A DNA stretch of 64,000 nucleotides from DASUPK01 sp963831605 (GTDB taxonomy: Bacteria; Actinomycetota; Thermoleophilia; Solirubrobacterales; 70-9). The position numbers and the translations under genes are program-made. This document shows, piece after piece, positions 44,985 to 51,640 of the stretch (within the stretch, counting starts at the first letter, position 1; every line of letters begins with the position of its first letter). The notes under the pieces are model-generated. The model was given only the letters and a program-made list of their open reading frames with translations. It made no database searches and was not told the origin of the DNA. Location: positions 186,001-250,000 of the forward strand of contig CAWHQR010000003.1 of the NCBI GenBank assembly GCA_963831605.1, given 5' to 3'.

Positions 44985-45554
44985 TCAGGCAGCGACCTGC
45001 GCCGGCTGCGAGGACTGCTCGGCCAGCGCGACCAGCTCGTCGAGGATCTCGGTGTAGCCGCCGCGGATCTCGGAGTCCGCGAGGCGCCCGTCGCCGGTGA
45101 ACCCCTCCTGGTGGGCGTGCGGCACCGGCAGCTCCAACTCGAGAACCCTGGCGCCGGAAGCGCCGAGGACCTTGCGGAGCTCGGCCTGTGCCCAGAGGGC
45201 CCCGAACATCCCCGTGCTGGCCCCGACGACCGCCACGGGCTTGCCCCAGAGCGCGTTCTCGCCCTTGGGCCGTGAGGCCCAGTCGACGGCGTTCTTGAGC
45301 TGCCCCGGAATGGACGAGTTGTATTCCGGGGTGGCGATCAAGATCGCGTCCGCGGCCTCGATCGCCTCTCGGAAGCGGCGAGCGCCAGTGGGCCCAGCTC
45401 CGACGTCGTCGTCCTCGTCGTAGGGCTCCACCTGCTTCAGGCCCTCGTAGAGCTCGAGCTCCACGGACGGCGGCAGCAGCTCGGCCGCCGCCCGCAGGAG
45501 CGCGGTGTTGTGGGAGTCGCGACGCAGGCTTCCTGAGATCGCGAGCACCTTCAT
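44985..45554 (-). CDS. NADPH-dependent FMN reductase family protein
   Basis: A flavodoxin-like oxidoreductase of 189 residues: ISGSLRRDSHNTALLRAA binds FMN phosphate, ATPEYNSSIPGQLKNAVDWASR is the family's signature isoalloxazine loop, and VAVVGASTGMFGALWAQAELRKVL follows. Members reduce FMN, azo dyes, quinones or chromate. It is five bases downstream of the yceI gene and shares its transcript, in a cluster controlled probably by the divergent MarR regulator. Confidence 0.85.
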   Translation of the reverse strand: MKVLAISGSLRRDSHNTALLRAAAELLPPSVELELYEGLKQVEPYDEDDDVGAGPTGARRFREAIEAADAILIATPEYNSSIPGQLKNAVDWASRPKGENALWGKPVAVVGASTGMFGALWAQAELRKVLGASGARVLELELPVPHAHQEGFTGDGRLADSEIRGGYTEILDELVALAEQSSQPAQVAA

Positions 45555-45559
45555 GAGGG

Positions 45560-46108
45560 TTACGCCTCCTCCCGGACCAGCTCGAGGTGGACGGTGAGAG
45601 TGACCTCGTCGCCGAGCATCTTCGAGCCATCCGGCATGTCCATGTTCCAGTCGAGCCCGTAGTCGTGGCGGTCGACCGTGGTCTCCAGATCGATGCCGAT
45701 CCGGTCGTTGCCGTCCGGTCCCGGGATCGGGCCCTTGAGCTCGCCCTGGACCGTGACGGCCTTGCTCGTGCCCTTCACGGACAGCTCGCCGTCAACGGCG
45801 AGCTTGCCGTCCTCGGCCGCGATCCGGGTGGACTCGAAGCTGATCTCCGGGGTTTGATCCCTGTCGAAGAACTCGGGGGAGAGGAGGTGGGTCTCGAGGT
45901 TCTCCTCCTTCACCTCCACGCTCTCGACTGGGACGCGCCCGGTCAGCTTCGCCTCGCCGCCCTGGTCGCTGAGCGTTGCCTCGAACTCGCCGAATGAGCC
46001 GCGAAAGGTGCCGACTGCGTGTCTGACTGCGAATCCGACGCTCGAATGCACCGGATCGGATTGCCAGGTGCCGGTCGGGATGGTTGACTCTGCCTGTGCT
46101 GTTGTCAT
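45560..46108 (-). CDS. YceI family lipid-binding protein
   Basis: A 182-residue lipocalin-like beta-barrel: TGTWQSDPVHSSVGFAVRHAVGTFRGSFGEFEATL at the start is the YceI hallmark, ending with strands LGDEVTLTVHLELVREE. The family binds polyisoprenoid-like lipids. Unlike many members there is no signal peptide, so it would be cytoplasmic. AAGGAG lies seven bases before the ATG. The divergent marR gene and a palindrome in the shared promoter suggest MarR control. Confidence 0.87.
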   Translation of the reverse strand: MTTAQAESTIPTGTWQSDPVHSSVGFAVRHAVGTFRGSFGEFEATLSDQGGEAKLTGRVPVESVEVKEENLETHLLSPEFFDRDQTPEISFESTRIAAEDGKLAVDGELSVKGTSKAVTVQGELKGPIPGPDGNDRIGIDLETTVDRHDYGLDWNMDMPDGSKMLGDEVTLTVHLELVREEA

Positions 46109-46138
46109 TGAACGTCTCCTTGCTGGGAGCTACACTTA

Positions 46139-46152
46139 TTTGACTTGTCAAA
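46139..46152. promoter_or_regulatory. Palindromic operator between yceI and marR
   Basis: TTTGAC, two bases, GTCAAA: a perfect 14-bp palindrome in the 61-base gap between two divergent genes. It contains TTGACT on the plus strand and TTGACA on the minus strand, so a bound MarR dimer would cover -35-like elements of both genes. Local AT content is higher than the surroundings. Confidence 0.6.
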
Positions 46153-46169
46153 CAGTTTAGCAGAGAAAC

Positions 46170-46646
46170 TTGAGTACACAACAGTTGAAAACTCAAACAC
46201 TTCCGTCAACCGATGCGTTCGGCAGGCTGCTCAACGCCCACGCGGTGCTCGTCCGCGAGCTCAGCGCCTCGCTGGTGGCAAGCCACGGGCTGACGATCAA
46301 CGACTACGGCTGTCTGCTGTTGCTCTCGCGGGCGGGCGATGAGGGCATGCGCCGCATCGATCTGGCGAACGAGCTGCAGCTCTCCCCATCGGGGATCACG
46401 CGCCTGCTGGACCGCCTCGAGGACCAGGGCCTGGTCGGGAAGGGCGAGTGCAAGTCGGACGCCCGGGTGAGCTACGCGATCCTCACCGACGACGGCCGCG
46501 GCAAGCTGAGGGAGGCCGCCCCCGGCCACGTTGAGGACATCGACCGCCGGCTCGCTGCGGTCCTCAGCGATGACGAGATGAAGACGCTCGCGGACCTCCT
46601 CGCCCGGCTGGGAGAGGCTCCCGACGCGGCGTGCACGCCGGACTGA
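46170..46646 (+). CDS. MarR family transcriptional regulator
   Basis: A 158-residue winged-helix regulator: LTINDYGCLLLLSRAGDEGMRRIDLANELQLSPSGITRLLDRLEDQGLV is the HTH and recognition helix, followed by the wing KSDARVSYAILTDDGRGKL. MarR proteins usually repress a divergent gene and let go on binding a phenolic or oxidant ligand. The divergent yceI/FMN-reductase operon and the 14-bp palindrome fit that. A cysteine in the wing (GECKSD) could make it redox-sensitive, which is speculative. TTG start. Confidence 0.87.
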   Translation: MSTQQLKTQTLPSTDAFGRLLNAHAVLVRELSASLVASHGLTINDYGCLLLLSRAGDEGMRRIDLANELQLSPSGITRLLDRLEDQGLVGKGECKSDARVSYAILTDDGRGKLREAAPGHVEDIDRRLAAVLSDDEMKTLADLLARLGEAPDAACTPD

Positions 46647-46660
46647 GTCGCTGAGCGGCG

Positions 46661-47383
46661 CTAGGCCGCCGGCATCTCCGGTGGCTCCGGTGTGGCGGCC
46701 GCTTGCGAGCCGCCGCCCAGGTCGAAGAAGAGGATGCTCGCGACGAGGGCCACGACGGGTACGACCAGGATGTTGCCGATCGTCCCGAGGATCACCCGCC
46801 CGACATCCCCAATCGCAGCTCCGACGAGCGCGAAGGCGATCGAGACCGCGACGACGATCAGGAACGCCAGCAAGATCGTGATGAAGACGTTCCACCCGTT
46901 GCCGCGGACCAGTTCCCTGCTCCGCCCGAACGCCTCGAACGGGCCGCGGGCCTCCGCGACGATGGAGGGGGCGACCACGGCCCAGATCGTCACCAGGATC
47001 AGACCGGGAACGATGAACAGGAAGAAGCCGCAGGCGACCGCGATGCCATAAAAGATCCCGTTGATGATCAAGGTGCCTACGTAGGGCGCGGCGGCCGAGA
47101 AGAGCTCACTCATGTTCTGATCGAGCCGCCCGTCGCGAAGGTCCTGCACCACCTTCACCACGTAGCCCGTGTAGAGCACCTGGCCGATCAGCCCGACGAT
47201 CACGCCGGCGAGCACGAGGAACAACCGGCCGCTGAGCCCGAGCAGAAGGTCGATGGCGCTGGTGATGCCGATGACCAGCACAGCCCCGCCCAGCAGCGTG
47301 TCGGCCCGGCCCCGGTAGGTGGAGAAGGCCTCGCCGATCACACGGGCGGCCTCGATCCGATTGCCGCTGGCTTCCATCTCCAC
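46661..47383 (-). CDS. Multi-spanning membrane protein, unknown function
   Basis: About 240 residues with five or six membrane helices (LLGGAVLVIGITSAIDLLLG, LFLVLAGVIVGLIGQVLYTG, TLIINGIFYGIAVACGFFLF-IVPG, a helical VRGNGWNVFITILLAFLIVV, VVALVASILFF). The layout, with a conserved-looking PGLILVTIWAVVAPSIVAE segment, resembles DUF975/YciC-type or glycerophosphodiester-phosphodiesterase membrane domains. No active site. The downstream end is 15 bases from the marR stop; it is divergent from sigH. Confidence 0.7.
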   Translation of the reverse strand: MEMEASGNRIEAARVIGEAFSTYRGRADTLLGGAVLVIGITSAIDLLLGLSGRLFLVLAGVIVGLIGQVLYTGYVVKVVQDLRDGRLDQNMSELFSAAAPYVGTLIINGIFYGIAVACGFFLFIVPGLILVTIWAVVAPSIVAEARGPFEAFGRSRELVRGNGWNVFITILLAFLIVVAVSIAFALVGAAIGDVGRVILGTIGNILVVPVVALVASILFFDLGGGSQAAATPEPPEMPAA

Positions 47384-47518
47384 TTCCTTTCGCTTTCAAC
47401 GGCCTCGGCCGCACGCCGAGCGGGACACGAATTACCAGCGCTCGCGGACGGATGCCGTCTTTGGACCCCCTCCAGGCACGGATCTTGCAAGCCGAATTGC
47501 ATCGGTCCCGAACGGTGG

Positions 47519-47546
47519 TTGACATTCGGTGGACCGCGAGTAGGCT
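47519..47546 (+). promoter_or_regulatory. Putative sigH promoter
   Basis: A consensus -35 TTGACA (47519-47524), a 16-base spacer and TAGGCT (47541-47546). TAGGCT matches the -10-like hexamer seen before several other genes here. It leaves a leader of about 105 bases. Confidence 0.5.
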
Positions 47547-47656
47547 GCTCCGCGAGAAGGGTGAACCTCAGGTCGAGCCTGACGGAAAGCACCCGGACCG
47601 AGGCGCCTCAGGGGAGGAACTGGGCGCCACAGATACCCCCAATGGAGGAGGTTGCT

Positions 47657-48355
47657 GTGGCTGTTCCTACCCCAAGCACCGAAGAGCACGCGGTCGTCCC
47701 CAGCAGAGCAATTCCCGAGGGCGCCCGCAACACCGGGCCCGGCCCGGACGACGAGTTTCTGGTCGCCCTCGCCAAGAACGGGCGAACCGATGCCTATGAC
47801 CAGTTGGTCCGCCGCTACCGGCGGTTCGTGCGGGTCAAGTCTTCGTCCTATTTCCTGCTCGGTGGCGACGCCGACGACCTGATGCAGGAGGGAATGCTCG
47901 GCCTGTTCAAGGCGATCCGCGACTACCGCCCTGAGCGCGAGGCGAGCTTCCGCGGCTTCGCGGAGCTCTGCATCACGCGTCAGATCATCACCGCGGTGAA
48001 GACGGCGACGCGCAACAAGCACACCCCGCTGAACCAGTACGTCTCGTTCAGCCAGACGCCGGCCGCCGCGGGGCCCGACTCGGAGACCACCCTCGAGGAG
48101 GTCCTGCCGGGTCCATCCGTTCGCGACCCGGCCAACCAGGTGATCGCGGGTGAGGAGCTGGAGAGTCTGGTCGCCTGCCTGACCAGCGTGCTCTCCGAGC
48201 TCGAGAGCCGGGTCCTGGCTCTCTATCTCGACGGGCACTCCTACGAGGTGATCGGCGAGAAGCTGGATTGCGACACGAAGACCGTGGACAACGCGCTCCA
48301 GCGAGTCAAGCGCAAGGTGGGCATCCACCTCGACTCACGCGCGGTGAAGATTTAA
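47657..48355 (+). CDS. sigH: SigH-type RNA polymerase sigma factor (sigma-30 family)
   Basis: A group 3/ECF-like sigma factor of 232 residues closely resembling Bacillus SigH. Region 2 reads DDEFLVALAKNGRTDAYDQLVRRY, DDLMQEGMLGLFKAIRDYR, then FRGFAELCITRQIITAVKTATRNKH; region 4 is VLALYLDGHSYEVIGEKLDCDTKTVDNALQRVKRKV. A Pro/Glu-rich 35-residue N-terminus precedes region 2. The GTG was chosen because GGAGGAGG lies five bases upstream; ATG 47642 is in frame but overlaps that site. In Bacillus sigH also follows cysS-rlmB. In that lineage it drives stationary-phase and sporulation genes. Confidence 0.88.
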   Translation: MAVPTPSTEEHAVVPSRAIPEGARNTGPGPDDEFLVALAKNGRTDAYDQLVRRYRRFVRVKSSSYFLLGGDADDLMQEGMLGLFKAIRDYRPEREASFRGFAELCITRQIITAVKTATRNKHTPLNQYVSFSQTPAAAGPDSETTLEEVLPGPSVRDPANQVIAGEELESLVACLTSVLSELESRVLALYLDGHSYEVIGEKLDCDTKTVDNALQRVKRKVGIHLDSRAVKI

Positions 48356-48384
48356 ACAGGGGTACTTCAACGGCACGGCAGCCA

Positions 48385-48418
48385 AGCGGCCGCTCCGAAA
48401 GGGGCGGCCGCTCTATTT
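48385..48418. terminator. Strong intrinsic terminator after sigH
   Basis: AGCGGCCGCTCC, GAAA tetraloop, GGGGCGGCCGCT: 12 pairs including one G-U, followed by CTATTT. It lies 30 bases past the sigH stop and ends inside the convergent neighbour's 3' end, so it may serve both. Confidence 0.75.
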
Positions 48419-48736
48419 GCGGCGCAGGCCCTTGGCCGCCCGGCCGGCGAAGCTGCTCGATGCGACGGTCTTCGCCAGCTCCTTCGGCTCAACCTGATCC
48501 AGCAGGCCCTTGAGCTCCTTGCGCTGGCGGTCCGAAAGGTTCGAGGGACGCCCCTTCGAGGCCTTGACGATCTCGACCATCCGGGCGCGGTCCTTTTCGC
48601 TCAGCCGGGTGGCGACGTGGTTGCGCACCGCGAGGACCACCTCGGTGGCGGCGAGCAGCCAGGCTCCTCGCGCGAGCCAGCGCCCGCGCTGAGCGGTGGC
48701 GCTCGGGTCGCTGAGGGAGTCGCGAATCTTGGCCAC
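48413..48736 (-). CDS. Hypothetical protein (107 aa)
   Basis: A basic, helical protein starting GTG (VAKIRDSLSDPSATAQRGRW) with a weakly hydrophobic segment (ARGAWLLAATEVVLAVRNHV) and a Lys/Arg-rich second half (RMVEIVKASKGRPSNLSDRQRKELKGLLDQV). The pattern resembles small actinobacterial proteins of unknown role. Upstream codons in frame look non-coding. Confidence 0.55.
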   Translation of the reverse strand: MAKIRDSLSDPSATAQRGRWLARGAWLLAATEVVLAVRNHVATRLSEKDRARMVEIVKASKGRPSNLSDRQRKELKGLLDQVEPKELAKTVASSSFAGRAAKGLRRK

Positions 48737-48818
48737 GACGGCAGTATGCCCGACCGTCCGTCCACCAACCCGTGTTTTCGGGATCGGGCGATCCGAAGCG
48801 CGAGCCGATACAGCCGAG

Positions 48819-49223
48819 GTGAAGCTCAGGTACGCCATCGGAGGGATCGCCGCGGCCGCGCTGCTCGCACTGCCGGCCGGCGCCGCGGCATCGCAGGGCG
48901 GTCAGGTCACGAGCCTGACCGCGCAGCAGTGCGCGCAGGAGAAGGCCGATATCGGGAGGAGGGCCTTCCACAAGCGCTACGGCGCCAGGCACGCGATGCG
49001 CGCCTGCGCCAGGCGCACCAGGCCGCAGGTGACGGCTGCGCTCGGCACGGCGAGCTCGGATTGCCAGGACGAGCTCGCCCAGAGCGGCGCCGCCGATTTC
49101 ATCGACTCCTACGGTGAGGACTCGACCGACACCGTCGAGGACGCGATGACCGAGTGCATCGCCGAGGACGCCGATCAGATCCTCAGTCCCCAGGACTACG
49201 GCGATGACGGGTCAGACGCCTAG
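48819..49223 (+). CDS. Small secreted protein, unknown function
   Basis: A 134-residue exported protein: signal peptide (VKLRYAIGGIAAAALLALPAGAAAS), then a mature domain with four cysteines (QQCAQEK, RACARR, SDCQDE, TECIAED) that could form two disulphides, and an acidic C-terminus. GTG start. Unrecognised family. Confidence 0.6.
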   Translation: MKLRYAIGGIAAAALLALPAGAAASQGGQVTSLTAQQCAQEKADIGRRAFHKRYGARHAMRACARRTRPQVTAALGTASSDCQDELAQSGAADFIDSYGEDSTDTVEDAMTECIAEDADQILSPQDYGDDGSDA

Positions 49224-49489
49224 TTAGATCTCGAGTCCCACGAAACGTCGCGACCGCTGAGACCGTCCCTTTGCACGGAAAGCAGCACTCCGCTTCGGGA
49301 TACCGCGTGGCCGATGTCACCGTTGAAAGCTCTCCGGAGACCCTTCGTGTCGGGAGCTACAGCTCTCACGCAGGAATGACGCCTGCCTCACGCTCGGAAC
49401 ACGGGTCGGCGAGACCCTCACCTCCAATAAATCGGCCTCGGCCACGCTTGCGGCGTCCCTGGGCCTTGACGAGGAGGTAGGCGTAGATC
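49224..49489. other. Intergenic region at left edge of the tRNA-Thr-proximal segment
   Basis: A 266-base stretch without a convincing gene. It contains TCGAGTCCCAC (49231-49241), identical to the T-arm sequence of the tRNA-Thr gene at 50533-50543, and near its right end a strong ribosome site (GAGGAGGT) for the next gene. Composition looks less GC-rich than the flanks. Confidence 0.4.
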
Positions 49490-49912
49490 ATGTCGGAGGA
49501 AAACGTCGAGATTGTGCACCGGTCGCTCAACAGATGGGTCGAGGTCGACGAGGGGCTTGCGGACACTGACTCGCTGTACGAGTTCTTCGCGCCGGAGGCG
49601 GTTTTTGAATGTCGCGACCTTCCGGACTCCTTTGGGAGAGATGGTCAAGTGGATCTCGACGGGTTCCTCGAAATCCGAGCCACCTGGATCGAGTCGTATG
49701 ACGATTGGAGCTACAGCGCGGAGAAGATTCTTGACGCCGGAGGGGACAAGGTCGTGGGAACGTTTCGCCAACGCGGCAAACTGCGCGGCACCGACGGTTG
49801 GATCGACATGCGCTACGCCATCGTCTACGCGGTTGAGAAGGGCATGATCACGGGAGGGCGGTTGTATCTGAATCGCGAGGAAGGCCTCGAAGCGGCCGGG
49901 CTGTCCGAGTAG
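49490..49912 (+). CDS. SnoaL-like (NTF2-fold) protein
   Basis: A 140-residue cone-shaped alpha+beta protein: MSEENVEIVHRSLNRWVEVDEG, LYEFFAPEAVFECRDLPD, FLEIRATWIESYDDWSYSAEKILDAGGDKVVGTFRQRGK and RYAIVYAVEKGMITGGRLYLNREEGLEAAGL. This is the standard SnoaL-like pattern common in Actinomycetota; members bind or modify small hydrophobic molecules, but specific function is rarely known. GAGGAGGT sits 12 bases upstream of the ATG. Confidence 0.75.
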   Translation: MSEENVEIVHRSLNRWVEVDEGLADTDSLYEFFAPEAVFECRDLPDSFGRDGQVDLDGFLEIRATWIESYDDWSYSAEKILDAGGDKVVGTFRQRGKLRGTDGWIDMRYAIVYAVEKGMITGGRLYLNREEGLEAAGLSE

Positions 49913-50041
49913 CTGCTTTGGACGAAAAAGCGCCTACTCGTCCTCGACCTCTCCGGTGCAAGGGCTTGCGCGGAAAGTCGGCGCGGAGTCGGTTCACTCT
50001 GCCTATCTCTCGTGACTGTTTGATTGGGATGTTGTCGTCGG

Positions 50042-50488
50042 ATGGAAGCGGCCAGCAAGAGTCCGATTCCGGCGCCGCCCGAGAGCTCGCACCCAGTCGA
50101 TGTCGGCCTCAGGACTGAGGCCGCCATCCTCGCTGAACTGGTCCGCCGTGGCTACAGCGTGCTGGTCCCATTCGGGACCAACCAGCGCTACGACTTGGTC
50201 CTGGATCTCGACGGAGAATTCGTGCGGGCCCAATGCAAGACCGGAAGACTCCGTGATGGGGTTGTGCGCTTCTCCGTTCGGAGCATTAGATCCAACACGA
50301 AGGCAACTTTCGTGAGCGACTACCGGGGTCAGGTTGAGATATTCCTGGTCCATTGCCGCGACACCGACCGGATCTATGCTGTCCCGGTCGACGAGTGTCC
50401 GACGGACGGCTGGCTACGGATTCGACCAACCGCGAATGGTCAGGAGCAAGGAATTCGTTGGGCTTGCGACTACGAGTTGCCCGGATAG
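50042..50488 (+). CDS. PD-(D/E)XK nuclease-like protein overlapping tRNA-Thr
   Basis: A 148-residue protein with the core of a PD-(D/E)XK endonuclease of the group I intron type: GLRTEAAILAELVRRGYSVLVPFGTNQRYDLVLDLDGEFVRAQCKTGRL. The Glu of the first helix, the Asp of YDLVLD, and Q-x-K in AQCKTGR supply the catalytic set. The second half has FLVHCRDTDRIYAVPVDECP, as in that family. Its last codons and stop (CCCGGATAG) are the first bases of the tRNA-Thr gene, an overlap of 10 bases. No intron or integrase is seen nearby. Start ATG 50042 or, less likely, 50024. Confidence 0.65.
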   Translation: MEAASKSPIPAPPESSHPVDVGLRTEAAILAELVRRGYSVLVPFGTNQRYDLVLDLDGEFVRAQCKTGRLRDGVVRFSVRSIRSNTKATFVSDYRGQVEIFLVHCRDTDRIYAVPVDECPTDGWLRIRPTANGQEQGIRWACDYELPG

Positions 50489-50551
50489 CTCAATTGGTAG
50501 AGCAGCGTCCTTGTAAGGCGCAGGCTGTGGGTTCGAGTCCCACTCCGGGCT
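50479..50551 (+). tRNA. tRNA-Thr (anticodon UGU)
   Basis: A 73-base cloverleaf. Acceptor GCCCGGA pairs with TCCGGGC, the D-stem is GCTC/GAGC, the anticodon stem GCGTC/GGCGC encloses loop CTTGTAA with anticodon TGT at its centre, and the T-arm is GTGGG-TTCGAGT-CCCAC. Discriminator is T; CCA is not encoded. The first ten bases double as the end of the upstream nuclease-like gene. Confidence 0.96.
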
Positions 50552-50552
50552 C

Positions 50553-51582
50553 TTGTCCGTCAGCGATCTGAAGCCGCCCAAGCAGGGGGAGTGGGTCGAG
50601 TTCGCCGACGACCGGCGCCGCCTGCTCCTCTACGGAGGGCCCATCACCGATCCGCTCGGAACCCTCGGCGAGCAGGGGTGGGACGAATTCGAGCTGCTCT
50701 CGACGCCTCGCGCCCTGTCGGACGCCGGGGGCCTCGGCGAGGGGGCCGAGCGGACCCACCTCGTCGCCCCGGGTGGCGTGCCGGAAGCATCGGGTGCGAT
50801 CGTCGACGACGTCGGAAGCGAGCGCATCGTCGCTCTCGGTGGCGGGCGGGTGATCGACTCAGCGAAGGCGGTTGCGGCCGTTCGCGGCGGCGAGGTCGCC
50901 GCAATCCCGACGACGCTCTCGGGCGCGCCCATGACCGCGATCCACCGGCTGCCCGAGGGCCGGGGCGCCGCCACCGGCGTCAGGCCCTCTCTGGTGATCG
51001 CCTACACGGATGAGATGACGAGCGCGCCGGAGCCACAGCTCCGGGCGACGCGCGATGAACGCTCTGGCGCACGGAGCGGACTCGCTCTACACGCCGCTCG
51101 CGGACGAGACCTCGCGAGAGGCGGGATTACGCGGGGCGGAGCTGATCGCACGCGCCCTCGACCAGTCCCCGGGCAGGCGCGACCGCGCCGCGCTCGCCCT
51201 GGGTTCCCTGCTCTGCGGGATCGCCGTCGACCGAGCCGGCATCGGTCTCCATCACGTCCTCGGCCAGACCGCCGTCAGGGTGCTTGGCACTCCCCATGCA
51301 GAGACCTATGCGGCGCTGCTGCCCCACACGATGGAGGCGATGCGGTCGCGGGCCCCGGAGCAGATCGAGGCGCTCGCCTCCGCGCTCGGGACGGACGGTG
51401 AGGGGCTGGGGGAGCGCATCGCAGATCTGGCCGGTCACCGCCATCTCGGCGAGCTCGGGGCCGATCGGACGGGCCTCGACGAGGTCCTGGACGTCGCGAT
51501 GACGCGCGGTGAGCTCGAGCACATGACGCCCGGTGAGGTGGCGCGGGAGGACCTCGCGGCGATCCTCGAGGCGGCGTGGTAG
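50553..51582 (+). pseudogene. Iron-containing alcohol dehydrogenase family protein, frameshifted near 51050
   Basis: A Fe-ADH-fold protein (family includes maleylacetate reductase and glycerol dehydrogenases). The first frame has the NAD-binding region (RIVALGGGRVIDSAKAVAA, AIPTTLSGAPMT, PSLVIAYTDEM). The second frame, from about 51055, has the metal-binding helices (NALAHGADSLYT, GIGLHHVLGQTAV, GTPHAETYAALLPHTME). One extra base near 51045-51055 splits it; removing it gives about 342 residues, a normal length, so a sequence error is likely. TTG start one base after the tRNA. Substrate unknown. Confidence 0.75.
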
Positions 51583-51640
51583 CCGTGGTCGGGCCCAACC
51601 CGCCTGTAACTGCCAGCTGACGCGGGGTTTCGGTCTGGGC

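Noticed and set aside
48356..50478. rpmG-secE-nusG expected after sigH in the Bacillus-like order
   Set aside because: The genes between sigH and tRNA-Thr are unrelated small ORFs; the synteny breaks here.
50042..50488. Group I intron associated with the nuclease-like gene
   Set aside because: No intron core sequences or interrupted gene were recognised, and the tRNA is uninterrupted.
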